Assembly: GCA_017410425.1 (NCBI GenBank)
Contig: JAFQQV010000035.1
Span: 32,535 to 96,534, forward strand
Length of the DNA stretch: 64,000 bases
Reading direction: 5' to 3'
Source: Oscillospiraceae bacterium
Lineage (GTDB): Bacteria; Bacillota; Clostridia; Oscillospirales; Oscillospiraceae
Position 1 is the first letter of the stretch. Each line of letters opens with the position of its first letter. A program made the translations under genes and the position numbers. The notes beneath the pieces are model-generated. The model was not told the DNA's origin. It searched no databases and was given only the letters and a program-made list of their open reading frames with translations. Shown piece after piece: positions 8,221 to 16,692 of this stretch.

Positions 8221-10056
8221 ATGGAAACCAAAACATTGAAACGTGAATGGGTCAAGAATGCGGCGATAATTTTTCTTGCCGTGCTGCTGGTGCTGACCTT
8301 TTTCTCAAATACCATACTCAACCGCTCCCTGCCGGAGGCTGCCTCCAAGCAGGTTATCAGCGGCCCCATAGTTGCCAAGGTCCGCGGCAGCGGCACTGTT
8401 GAGGCAAACGGCGCCCACGAGGTGAAGATGGGCCAGACCAAGGAGATCCGCTCCGTCATGGTAAAGGTGGGCGACGAGGTCAAGACCGGCGATGTGCTCT
8501 TTGTGCTCGGTGCCGGCGACAGCGAGGAGCTGGAGGCCGCCAAGGAAGCCCTGAGCGATCTGCAGTACAGCTATCAGCGCGCGGCCATAGGCATGCCCAA
8601 TTTTGACTATACCGCACTCAACAGGGCGCTGGACAACGCAAAGATGGATCTGGACGATGCCCAGAAAGAGTATGACGAGGCTGAGCGCGCTTACAACACA
8701 ATGAAGCAGAGCCTTGAAAGCGATCCGGCCACCAAGGACTCCCTGCAGAAACTGGACGAGGCGGAGAGAGCTATGACCACGGCCTACGAAAACCTTGTTA
8801 CACTGCAGCAGAACTATGATGTGAGGTATCAGGTGCTGTCCGAAAAAGTCAGCGCATGGCAGAAACGGGTAAATGAGCTGAGCGTTCCGGAGCCCACAGC
8901 TGCGCCCACACCAACTACTGTACCCACAGCGACCCCTGCGCCTACTGAGGCTCCCGGCGAGACGCCTGATTCCGGCAGCGGAGTACCGGGCTTTGTGATG
9001 CCCACTATGCCGCCCATGCCCACCATGCCCGCATGGCCTGCGGTGAGCTTTGGATTCAGCTCCAGCTCCGCAGACGCTGAGATCAAGCCTGAGGATGTGG
9101 ATGATCTGGACGAGGCCAAGAAGCATCTTGAGCAGGCCAAGAAGGCTCTGGACGATTTTGTTGCGGACAACAAGCCCTCCCTTGACAACGCAAGGCAGGC
9201 CTATGAAAGCGCAAAGGCAAAGTACGATGCCCTTTCCAGATATAACGATGAAATTTTCTATGAGCTTGTGCCCTACAAGGAGGCTCTGGACGCGGCAAAC
9301 AGAAAACTCATTGACGCACAGGGCCGCTATGACGATGCCTGGGCTGCGCTGTACTACTCCCAGACCAACAATGAAAAGACCCTGTCTCTTGCCGCCCTTG
9401 AGCTGCAGCAGATAAGCGAGAAGATCAAGCAGCAGCAGGAGAAGGTGAAGCTGCTCTCCGGCGAGACTGAGGACCAGATTCTTGCCAATGTAAACGGTAT
9501 TGTCCAGTCCATTTCCGCCACCGCCGGCAACACCGTGGCGGCAGACACCGTTATCTGCACCATTGAGGTGCCGGATATGGGCCACACCATCAGCTTCTCT
9601 GTCACCAATGACCAGGCCCGCCGGCTCCGCACCGGCGACACGGCCACCGTTTCAAACTTCTACTGGGGCAACGAGATTGTTGCAACTCTTACCAATATCC
9701 GCACCGACCCCAAGAATCCCCAGAACGGCAAGGTGCTGACCTTCCAGCTGGAGGGCGATGTGCAGAGCGGCTCTGAGCTGACCCTGTCCGTAGGCTCCAA
9801 GAGCGCAAACTACGACCTTGTGGTGCCCAACTCCGCCATCAAGTCCGACTCCAACGGCAGCTTCGTGCTGCTGGTGGATGCAAAGAATTCACCCCTTGGC
9901 AGCCGCTACATAGCAAAGCGCGTGGGCGTTGAGGTGCTGGCCTCCGACGACAATAACTCCGCCATTGTGGCCGAGATCAATCAGGGCGACTTTGTCATCA
10001 CCACAAGCTCCGCCCCCATCAAGAGCGGCGATCAGGTGAGACTGGCAGATGGCTGA
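8221..10056 (+). CDS. HlyD/MacA-like membrane-fusion adaptor with Pro/Thr-rich insert
   Basis: A 611-residue protein: one N-terminal membrane segment (14-30), a split biotinyl-lipoyl-like domain (about 47-97 and 418-455), long helices (101-222 and 290-414) that would form the adaptor hairpin, and a C-terminal beta-barrel region. At the hairpin tip there is a 65-residue low-complexity insert (223-288; PTAAPTPTTVPTATPAPTEA, later PTMPPMPTMP). In Gram-negative adaptors that tip contacts TolC; with no outer membrane the insert may be a spacer or glycosylated stalk. It overlaps the next gene by 8 bp. No ATPase gene is nearby, so the partner is uncertain. Confidence 0.8.
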   Translation: METKTLKREWVKNAAIIFLAVLLVLTFFSNTILNRSLPEAASKQVISGPIVAKVRGSGTVEANGAHEVKMGQTKEIRSVMVKVGDEVKTGDVLFVLGAGDSEELEAAKEALSDLQYSYQRAAIGMPNFDYTALNRALDNAKMDLDDAQKEYDEAERAYNTMKQSLESDPATKDSLQKLDEAERAMTTAYENLVTLQQNYDVRYQVLSEKVSAWQKRVNELSVPEPTAAPTPTTVPTATPAPTEAPGETPDSGSGVPGFVMPTMPPMPTMPAWPAVSFGFSSSSADAEIKPEDVDDLDEAKKHLEQAKKALDDFVADNKPSLDNARQAYESAKAKYDALSRYNDEIFYELVPYKEALDAANRKLIDAQGRYDDAWAALYYSQTNNEKTLSLAALELQQISEKIKQQQEKVKLLSGETEDQILANVNGIVQSISATAGNTVAADTVICTIEVPDMGHTISFSVTNDQARRLRTGDTATVSNFYWGNEIVATLTNIRTDPKNPQNGKVLTFQLEGDVQSGSELTLSVGSKSANYDLVVPNSAIKSDSNGSFVLLVDAKNSPLGSRYIAKRVGVEVLASDDNNSAIVAEINQGDFVITTSSAPIKSGDQVRLADG

Positions 10057-11134
10057 TATGAAAACTATTGGAAAGAAATGGCTCTGGCCTCTTGCTCTGG
10101 CGGCGCTGCTGATGATAATCTGCGGCCTGTGCCTGCTGGGCTATAAGAGCAGGGCTGATATGCTTCTGTCCCAGCAGGCGGCGGAGCGCTGGCGCGGAGA
10201 GAACGAAACTCCCTTCGCCCAGATTTCCTGCTTCATGCCTGTGGGCGGAAGCCTGAGCGAGGAAGAAATCTATAATTTCCGCACTGCCATGGTGACAAAG
10301 CTCACCGAGGCAAGCTTTGAAGTCACGGCTGACACGCCCCTTATCCACGACGCATGGTGCGGCTTTGGCAAGGCTACGATCTCCAACGGTCAGCGCCGGG
10401 GCGACGTGCAGGTGACGGCGGTGGGAGGAAACTTCTTTGACTTCCACCCCATAAAGCTTGTCAGCGGCAACTATCTCAGCCCCGACGATCTGATGGAAGA
10501 CCGGGTGCTGCTGGACAGGGAATGCGCATGGCTGCTCTTCGGCGGCGAGGAGCTGACGGGCATGAGCTTTCAGATAAACGGCCAGCCCTACTATGTAGCC
10601 GGTGTCATCGAGCGGGAGACGGATAAATTCAGCCAGAAGGCTCTGGGTGATACCATGGGTATCTACATGAGCTGGCAGGGCTGGAAAAAGCTCAGCGAGG
10701 ATGCCGGCATCAGCTGCTATGAGCTTGTGATGGCGGAGCCTGTGGAGGGTTTTTGCTACAGGGCCGTGACGGAAAAATTCCCCATAGGCCGGGGCGAGAT
10801 TGTGGACAACACCTATCGCTATGAGCCGGAGCGTATACTCAAAATGCTCAAGGATGGCTCCGACCGCTCCATGCGCCTGAGCGAGGCAAGCTACCCCTAT
10901 TGGGAGAACGCCGCCAGAGCCGTGGAGGACAGCTGCCTTGTGTGGCTTGTGGCGGCGCTGGTGGCCGGGCTTATGCCGGCGGTACTGCTGCTGTACTTTG
11001 CGATAAAGGCTCTGGTCTATTCCAAGGCAAAGCTGGAGGATGAATATGTCCCCAGTGCCAGGGAAAAGCTCAGCGAGGCCTGGCGCGTAAGAGCCCGCAA
11101 ACGCTGGGAAAAGAAAAATCCCGGGAAAAAATAA
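10049..11134 (+). CDS. Membrane protein with MacB-type periplasmic core domain
   Basis: A 361-residue protein with membrane segments near 13-33 and 291-320 and an external domain between them that fits the MacB periplasmic core fold (VGGNFFDFHPIKLVSGNYLS, DRVLLDREC, YYVAGVIERETDKF). True MacB/FtsX permeases have four membrane helices and an ATPase; this protein has two helices and a short charged cytoplasmic tail. Its start overlaps the adaptor stop, so the two are co-translated and probably form one complex. A sensor or scaffold role is as likely as transport. Confidence 0.7.
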   Translation: MADMKTIGKKWLWPLALAALLMIICGLCLLGYKSRADMLLSQQAAERWRGENETPFAQISCFMPVGGSLSEEEIYNFRTAMVTKLTEASFEVTADTPLIHDAWCGFGKATISNGQRRGDVQVTAVGGNFFDFHPIKLVSGNYLSPDDLMEDRVLLDRECAWLLFGGEELTGMSFQINGQPYYVAGVIERETDKFSQKALGDTMGIYMSWQGWKKLSEDAGISCYELVMAEPVEGFCYRAVTEKFPIGRGEIVDNTYRYEPERILKMLKDGSDRSMRLSEASYPYWENAARAVEDSCLVWLVAALVAGLMPAVLLLYFAIKALVYSKAKLEDEYVPSAREKLSEAWRVRARKRWEKKNPGKK

Positions 11135-11139
11135 AGCTT

Positions 11140-11214
11140 TGTAGGGACCGCCCTCCCGGGCGGTCCGCAATACAGACAATAAAAAACGGACCGTCAAGGA
11201 TGACGGTCCCTACA
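11140..11214. repeat. Family B palindromic repeat
   Basis: A 75-bp element: TGTAGGGACCGCCCTCCCGG at the left, GACGGTCCCTACA at the right, with internal CGGTCC/GGACCG pairs. Other copies: 14963, 27923, 34357. Confidence 0.8.
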
Positions 11215-11244
11215 AAAGAACTCCCTCATGTCAGGGAGTTCTTT
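11214..11244. terminator. Bidirectional terminator between converging genes
   Basis: AAAAGAACTCCCT and AGGGAGTTCTTTT form a 13-bp stem with a CATGTC loop. It serves the MacB-core gene from the left and overlaps the last codons and stop of the fliB-like gene from the right. Confidence 0.8.
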
Positions 11245-12119
11245 TCGTCTATATAGTCCAGAATTTTGTCCACATTCTCGTCGGAGTATTCTATCTCTGA
11301 GGAGTAAAGCCGGGTGGCTTCATTATCATCTGTAAGCATATCCATGGCGCAGATAAGTCTGGTGCTGAGAAAGGCAAACTGCAGCCTGAGCGCCGCCTCG
11401 TATTCATCGGGGGCGCTGGCAAAGTGCCGGTAGATAAAATACTCCGCAAGGCGCAGGTAGCGCATTTTGCTCAATGCCGGCTCCAGCTCCACCGGGGCAA
11501 GGGTATTGAGCTTTTTTGTCCAATCCTCGTCCAGCCGCTCAAGGCCGAGGTAGAGCTCTTTAATGGCCTCCACATCAAGGTCCAGCGGCTCCATGCCGAA
11601 AATATCCAGCGCCTTTTCCATCCGCGCTGTAAAGCTGAGATCATCCTCGCGCAAGATAGCGAAAATCTCATCCCGAAGCTCCAGCAGCTCATCTTCCACG
11701 CCCTCGTCCACGCCATCGGTTACAAGGCTCAGATGCTCCCTGCCCTCCAGCAGCAGCCGGGCGGCCTCCTCACAGCAGAGGCCAAGTCCCGCCTCAATGC
11801 GGCCGGGCAGCTCGTTATAGAATCTGGGATGCTCACGGCAGATATGGCAGATGGAGTCCTCGCCTAAGGTCAGAATCATTTTGCACAGACCGTTATCCTG
11901 CAAAAAGGGGCAGCGCTCCTCATCAGCCAGCACAAAGTGAGGGCTGGGCTCAAGCTCAATATTGCGGCGCATATATTCGCCGAATTCACCCTCCACCGCC
12001 ATGAAGCGTCGGAGACTGTCTTCGTCAATATCAATCTCCCAGGCCACGCAGCAGCTGTGGCGGCATTTGTCCGCAATGCATTTGAAATTGTCGTAAAAAT
12101 CCGGTTTTACAGAGAGCAT
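11226..12119 (-). CDS. FliB-like (flagellin lysine-N-methylase family) protein
   Basis: A 297-residue protein with the cysteine pattern of the FliB family: CIADKCRHSCC near residue 14, then CPFLQDNGLCKM, ICHICREHPRFY and GLCCEEA. The family is thought to bind an iron-sulfur cluster, and the Salmonella member methylates flagellin lysines. No flagellar gene lies in the window and many non-motile Clostridia carry homologues, so the substrate here is open. ATG 12119 follows a weak GAGG. It precedes the ABC-F gene's 3' end. Confidence 0.82.
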   Translation of the reverse strand: MLSVKPDFYDNFKCIADKCRHSCCVAWEIDIDEDSLRRFMAVEGEFGEYMRRNIELEPSPHFVLADEERCPFLQDNGLCKMILTLGEDSICHICREHPRFYNELPGRIEAGLGLCCEEAARLLLEGREHLSLVTDGVDEGVEDELLELRDEIFAILREDDLSFTARMEKALDIFGMEPLDLDVEAIKELYLGLERLDEDWTKKLNTLAPVELEPALSKMRYLRLAEYFIYRHFASAPDEYEAALRLQFAFLSTRLICAMDMLTDDNEATRLYSSEIEYSDENVDKILDYIDEKNSLT

Positions 12120-12157
12120 CTTAAACCTCGTATTCAGTGTGAAATACCTTGTGAATT

Positions 12158-12183
12158 ACGGAAGGGATAAATCCCTTCCCTAC
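12158..12183. repeat. Family A repeat, half copy
   Basis: ACGGAAGGGATAAATCCCTT followed by CCCTAC. The terminal CTA is the complement of the TAG stop codon (12180-12182) of the ABC-F gene, so this repeat ends that reading frame, as the copy at 1308-1368 does for the kinase. Confidence 0.75.
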
Positions 12184-13955
12184 GGACGCTGGGCCTGAAT
12201 CTTTTCGTTCAGCTCGTTGAGATACATCCAGCGCTCCATCTTTTCCTCAAGCTTTGCTTCAAGCTCGGCCTGCTTTTCACCAAGCTCCTGCAGCTTTACA
12301 TAGTCGGCGCAGAATTCTTCCTGCTGGGCGGCGAGAGCTTCAAGCTCAGCCTCAATGGCGGCAATGTCGTCGTCAATGGTTTCAAACTCACGCTGCTCCT
12401 TGAAGGAGAATTTCAGCTTCTTTTCAGCCTTGGGCCGCTCCTGCACGGCCTTGGGCTTTTCAAGTTTTACGGCCTCTTCCTCCCGGCGCTTTGCCTGCCA
12501 GTCGGACCAGTTGCCGGTGTAACGCAGTACCTGGCCGTCCCGCACCTCGAAAATCTGTTCGGAGAGCTTGTCCAGCAGAAAACGGTCATGGGACACAACG
12601 ATGACGGGGCCTGGGAAGGAGTCCAGATAGTCCTCAAGAATACTGAGGGTCATAACGTCCAGATCGTTTGTAGGCTCGTCCAGCAGCAGCACATTGGGCG
12701 CCGCCATCAGCACACTCAGAAGATACAGACGCCGGCGCTCACCGCCGGAGAGCTTGCCGATGGGCAGGCCCTGCATGTTCTTGGGGAAGAGAAAACGCTC
12801 CATCATCTGGGCGGCGGTAAAGCTGCCCTCCTCGGTGCGGACCTCGGAGGCAATCTCGTGGATAAAGTCAAATACGCGCTGGTTTAAGTCCAGCTCCTGC
12901 CCTTCCTGGGAGAAAAGACCCACCTTCACGGTGCTGCCGATGTCCACCTCACCCCTGTCGGGAGGGAGAAGGCCGGCAATCATGTGCAGCAGGGTACTCT
13001 TGCCGGCACCGTTGTCGCCCACGATGCCGATGCGGTCATCCCGGAGCAGGCGGTAGGAAAAGTCCCGGATAATGCAGCGCTCATCATAGAACTTGGCGAT
13101 ATTATTAAGCTCGATGAGCTTTCTGCCAAGGCGGCTGGAGGCGGCGGAAATCTGGGCCGTGTCGTCATACTCGGGGGCAGACTGCTCAAGCAGGGCCTCA
13201 TAGCGCTGTATGCGCTCCTTGGACTTGGTGGAGCGGGCCTTGCAGCCGCGTATTATCCACTCGCGCTCAACGCGCAGTATGCTCTGGCGCTTGCGCTCGG
13301 AAGCCTCCGCCATCTCGGCCCGCTGGGCCTTCAGCTCCAGATACTTTGAGTAGTTTGCCTCATAGTGATAGAGCTTGGCGCGCGATAACTCGGTGATATG
13401 GTTTACAACGCGCTCAAGAAAATAACGGTCATGGGTCACCATTACTATGCCGCCGCGGAACTTTTTAAGCCAGTCCTCAAGCCATGCGGTCATGGCGGCG
13501 TCCAGATGGTTTGTGGGCTCGTCCAGAATCAGCACGTCCGCCGGGTGGATAAGGGCCGCCGCCAGCGCCACGCGCTTTTTCTGACCGCCGGAGAGGCTGC
13601 CGATCTTCTGCTCAAAATTCGTAAGACCAAGCTTTGTGAGTATGGTCTTGGCCTCGTACTCGTGCAATTCGCGAAATTCCTCGGGCTGCTGCATGAAGAC
13701 CTGCTGCAGGACTGTTGCGTTTTCGTCCATCTCCGGGTTCTGGCTGAGCAGGCTCAGCTGCACATTGGGGTCACGGCTGACCTTGCCGCCGTCCGGCTCA
13801 AGCCTGCCTGCCAGCACCTTCAGGAAGGTGGATTTGCCGGTGCCGTTTATGCCGATGATGCCCACCCTGTCGCCGGCGTTTAAGTAAAAGCTGACGTCCT
13901 CCAGCAGCTGGCGCATACCGAAATTTATTGAGAGATGTTCTGCGGACAGTAACAT
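12180..13955 (-). CDS. ABC-F family ATPase (Uup-like)
   Basis: A 591-residue soluble protein with two ATPase domains: Walker A GIIGINGTGKST near residue 33 and GIVGDNGAGKST near 316, and LSGGQ-type signatures (LSGGQKKRVALAAAL; LSGGERRRLYL). The ABC-F linker lies between them and a charged coiled-coil tail (about 520-591) follows, as in Uup. There are no membrane segments. ABC-F proteins act on ribosomes, relieving stalling or protecting from antibiotics, and Uup is linked to ribosome assembly. Resistance cannot be inferred from sequence alone. The stop codon is provided by a family A repeat. Confidence 0.92.
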   Translation of the reverse strand: MLLSAEHLSINFGMRQLLEDVSFYLNAGDRVGIIGINGTGKSTFLKVLAGRLEPDGGKVSRDPNVQLSLLSQNPEMDENATVLQQVFMQQPEEFRELHEYEAKTILTKLGLTNFEQKIGSLSGGQKKRVALAAALIHPADVLILDEPTNHLDAAMTAWLEDWLKKFRGGIVMVTHDRYFLERVVNHITELSRAKLYHYEANYSKYLELKAQRAEMAEASERKRQSILRVEREWIIRGCKARSTKSKERIQRYEALLEQSAPEYDDTAQISAASSRLGRKLIELNNIAKFYDERCIIRDFSYRLLRDDRIGIVGDNGAGKSTLLHMIAGLLPPDRGEVDIGSTVKVGLFSQEGQELDLNQRVFDFIHEIASEVRTEEGSFTAAQMMERFLFPKNMQGLPIGKLSGGERRRLYLLSVLMAAPNVLLLDEPTNDLDVMTLSILEDYLDSFPGPVIVVSHDRFLLDKLSEQIFEVRDGQVLRYTGNWSDWQAKRREEEAVKLEKPKAVQERPKAEKKLKFSFKEQREFETIDDDIAAIEAELEALAAQQEEFCADYVKLQELGEKQAELEAKLEEKMERWMYLNELNEKIQAQRP

Positions 13956-14022
13956 AGTAAAACTCCTGAAAATATTTGATGAAACATTTTAGCATATTTC
14001 TCCCATAATGTACAAGCAGGCT

Positions 14023-14073
14023 TTGACAAGCGGGGCAAAAGCGTATAGAATAAAATTTACACTAATGTGTAAA
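14023..14073 (+). promoter_or_regulatory. Promoter and palindromic operator candidate of the degV gene
   Basis: TTGACA (14023-14028), a 17-bp spacer and TAGAAT (14046-14051) form a strong promoter. Just downstream, TTTACAC-TAAT-GTGTAAA (14056-14073) is a perfect 7-bp inverted repeat in the position of a repressor operator. The protein that would bind it is unknown. Confidence 0.6.
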
Positions 14074-14093
14074 AGAAAACTGGAGTTGATCCT

Positions 14094-14954
14094 ATGGTAA
14101 AAATCGTTACTGACACATCTGCAAACCTGCCCCGTGAACTGGTGGAAAAGTATGGCATCACGGTACTGCCCTTCCAGTATACTGTGGACGGTGTGCCCGT
14201 TGAATACAGTGATGACTGGAATGCCGACGGCAAGCGCTTTTTTGAGGCTATGCGCGCCGGTGCCGTGGTGGACACTTCCCTTGTGAACATGGGCAGATTC
14301 ATAGATTGCTTTGAGCCTATGCTGCAGGCAGGAAACGATGTGATATACATCGGCATGTCCAGCGGTATCAGCGGCACCTACAATGCCTCCCGCCTTGCTG
14401 CCGAGGAGCTGAACGAAAAGTACACTGCCAACAAGGTTATTCCCTATGACACCTATGGCGCGGGCCTTGGCGAGGGCCTGATGGTGCTCAAGGCGGTGGA
14501 AATGGCGGAAGCCGGCAAAAGCGTGGATGAAATCAACGAGTATCTGCTCGCCCGCCGCCAGAATCTCTGCCAGTATTTCTCCGTGGGCGACCTTAAATAT
14601 CTGCAGCGCACAGGCCGTGTGTCCATGGCAACAGCCATTGTGGGCAATATGCTGGGCATCAAGCCCATTCTTGTGGGCGATGAGACCGGCCACATCGTGG
14701 CCTACGCCAAGGAGCGCGGGCTCAAGCGGGTGCTGCAGCATCTGGTGGATAAGTTTGAAGAGCTGGTGGAGGATAAGAGTCACTATATCTCCATGTCCCA
14801 TGCTGACTGCCCTGAGATCACCGATCAGCTGCTGGCTATGCTGCGTGAGCGCGGCTTTACAGGCGAGTGCATAAGCTCCATGTGGGAGCCTGTAACCGGA
14901 TCCCACGTTGGCCCCGGCTCCATTGCCCTGTTCTTCTGGGGCAAGCGTAAGTGA
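14094..14954 (+). CDS. DegV family protein
   Basis: A 286-residue DegV-fold protein with VKIVTDTSANLP at the N-terminus, the DTSLVNMGRF strand-turn, SSGISGTYNASRLA and the C-terminal SHVGPGSIALFFWG signature. DegV/FakB proteins bind a fatty acid and, for FakB, present it to the FakA kinase for incorporation into phospholipid. No fakA is near, so it may be one of several paralogues. ATG 14094 follows CTGGAG. Confidence 0.93.
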   Translation: MVKIVTDTSANLPRELVEKYGITVLPFQYTVDGVPVEYSDDWNADGKRFFEAMRAGAVVDTSLVNMGRFIDCFEPMLQAGNDVIYIGMSSGISGTYNASRLAAEELNEKYTANKVIPYDTYGAGLGEGLMVLKAVEMAEAGKSVDEINEYLLARRQNLCQYFSVGDLKYLQRTGRVSMATAIVGNMLGIKPILVGDETGHIVAYAKERGLKRVLQHLVDKFEELVEDKSHYISMSHADCPEITDQLLAMLRERGFTGECISSMWEPVTGSHVGPGSIALFFWGKRK

Positions 14955-14962
14955 TGACGAAT

Positions 14963-15044
14963 CGTAGGGACCGCCCTCCGGGCGGTCCGAAAGATAAGTA
15001 CAAAACCTTTGAATAACGGACCGTCGGGGACGCCGGTCCCTACA
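14963..15044. repeat. Family B palindromic repeat
   Basis: An 82-bp copy starting CGTAGGGACCGCCCTCCGGG and ending GCCGGTCCCTACA, between degV and the RidA gene. Confidence 0.8.
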
Positions 15045-15078
15045 AAATTAAGTGCTGATCAGAAAGGATACACTACAC

Positions 15079-15453
15079 ATGAAAGTTACTTCCACTCCCA
15101 ATGCTCCTGCCGCCATCGGCCCCTACTCCCAGGCTGTTGCTGTCAACGGCTTCCTCTTTACCTCCGGTCAGATCGCCCTTGACCCTGCCAGCGGCGAGAT
15201 CGTCGGCAGCGACATTGCCACTCAGGCTCAGCGCTGCTGCGAGAATCTGAAGGCAGTGCTGGAGGCCAATGGTCTGGACTTTGACGCTGTTATCAAGACC
15301 ACCTGCTTCCTCGCCGACATGGGCGACTTTGCCGCCTTCAACGAGGTCTATGCAAAGTACTTTGTCTCCAAGCCTGCACGCTCCTGCGTGGCTGTCAAGA
15401 CCCTGCCCAAGAACGTCCTCTGCGAGATCGAGCTTATCGCTCTGTGCAAGTAA
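15079..15453 (+). CDS. ridA: RidA family enamine/imine deaminase
   Basis: A 124-residue protein of normal length with the family signature PARSCVAVKTLPKN containing the catalytic arginine, and the C-terminal CEIELIAL. RidA hydrolyses reactive 2-aminoacrylate-type enamines released by PLP enzymes. ATG 15079 (MKVTSTPNAP) follows AAAGGA; an earlier in-frame codon gives a non-conserved leader. It precedes a gene set with a class III aminotransferase, consistent with protection against PLP by-products. Confidence 0.93.
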   Translation: MKVTSTPNAPAAIGPYSQAVAVNGFLFTSGQIALDPASGEIVGSDIATQAQRCCENLKAVLEANGLDFDAVIKTTCFLADMGDFAAFNEVYAKYFVSKPARSCVAVKTLPKNVLCEIELIALCK

Positions 15454-15461
15454 AATAAGCA

Positions 15462-15496
15462 AGGCGGCATCCACGCCCGGATGCCGCCTGCATTTT
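15462..15496 (+). terminator. Terminator after ridA
   Basis: AGGCGGCATCC/GGATGCCGCCT is an 11-bp stem with an ACGCCC loop followed by GCATTTT. The T tract is short, so readthrough into the next gene is possible. Confidence 0.6.
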
Positions 15497-15524
15497 AAAA
15501 TCCACTGCGAAAGAAGTGTTAGCA

Positions 15525-16682
15525 ATGCTCCCTGCAATTTTAATGGTTCTTATCATCGCCCTGGCTCCGGCGGGGCTTATGCGCCTTTCCAAAAAAGTGA
15601 AGCTGCTTGAAAGTCTGGGCACGGTGTTTCTCTGCTACGCTGTGGGCATAATCCTCAGCTTTCCCATGAAGGCTCTGGGCGCACAGCTGACCCTGGCATC
15701 GGATATTTCCTCGGTGCTGGTCTGCGTTGCGATGCCGCTGATTCTGTTTTCGGCTGACCTGCCTGCCCTTCGCAATCTGGCAAAGCCCATGCTGGGCTCC
15801 TTTGCCATAAATGCGGTGGCAGTTGTGATTGTTGCAAGCCTCAGCTTCTTTATTTTCCGGGGCGCAGTTAATGAGGCAGCCAAGGTCTCCGGCATGCTGA
15901 TTGGCACCTACACCGGCGGCACGCCCAATATGTTTGCCATTGGCCACGGTCTGGGCGCTTCTGCCGAGACCATGATGCTGGTGCAGACCTCGGACATGAT
16001 AGCAGGCGGTATATACTTCTTCCTGCTGGTGTCTGTGCTGCCGGGGCTTCTGAAGCGCTTCATGCCGGAGTATAAGTATGTGGGTGCGCTTCCTCAGGTG
16101 GAGGCTTCTGCTGAGCAGGCTGAAAAGCCCAGCATTTACCACTACGCCTTCGGTATCGGCCTTGCGGCCCTCTGCGCGATAGCGGCTATGGGTATCTGCG
16201 TGATGATACCCAGCAAGTACGGCAACACAGGGCTTGCAAAGCTGGGTGAGCACACGGCGATAATCATGCTGTTGGTCACCACCTTTGGCATCATCCTCTC
16301 CTTTGTGAAGAAGGTGCGTTCCTGCCCCGGCACCTATGAGTCCGGCCAGTACTGCATACTGATGTTCTCGGTGGCCATGGGCCTTTGCTTTGATATTGCC
16401 GCGGTCACAGGCGGGGCGCTGCTTATCTTTGTTGCCCTGATGGTGATACAGTTCGGCACCGTCATAGTCCACTATGTCATTGCAAAGCTGGTGGGCATCG
16501 ACTACCATACCACCATGATAACCTCCACCGCCGGCGTATTCGGGCCTGCCTTTATAATCCCTGTGGCCAAGGCGCTGAAAAATGATGAGATAATTCTGCC
16601 GGGCATACTCTGCGGTATTCTGGGCTATGCCATCGGCAACTATCTGGGCATTGGCTTGGGCCAACTGCTGCTGATGATATGA
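15525..16682 (+). CDS. DUF819 family membrane protein
   Basis: A polytopic protein of about 385 residues with roughly ten hydrophobic segments, the GGTPNMFAIGHGLG loop and a repeated inverted topology (STAGVFGPAFIIPVAKAL in the second half). DUF819 (YjcL-like) proteins resemble carboxylate or amino-acid transporters, but no substrate has been firmly assigned to my knowledge. ATG 15525 chosen; GTG 15516 in the same frame would add three residues. It lies 10 bp before the PanE-like gene and is probably co-transcribed with it and the aminotransferase. Confidence 0.85.
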   Translation: MLPAILMVLIIALAPAGLMRLSKKVKLLESLGTVFLCYAVGIILSFPMKALGAQLTLASDISSVLVCVAMPLILFSADLPALRNLAKPMLGSFAINAVAVVIVASLSFFIFRGAVNEAAKVSGMLIGTYTGGTPNMFAIGHGLGASAETMMLVQTSDMIAGGIYFFLLVSVLPGLLKRFMPEYKYVGALPQVEASAEQAEKPSIYHYAFGIGLAALCAIAAMGICVMIPSKYGNTGLAKLGEHTAIIMLLVTTFGIILSFVKKVRSCPGTYESGQYCILMFSVAMGLCFDIAAVTGGALLIFVALMVIQFGTVIVHYVIAKLVGIDYHTTMITSTAGVFGPAFIIPVAKALKNDEIILPGILCGILGYAIGNYLGIGLGQLLLMI

Positions 16683-16692
16683 GGTGAAGAAT

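Noticed and set aside
8305-9585. Long open frame opposite the HlyD-like adaptor gene
   Set aside because: It lies fully antisense to a well-supported gene, has a composition dictated by the other strand's codon use, and shows no known domain or ribosome-binding site.
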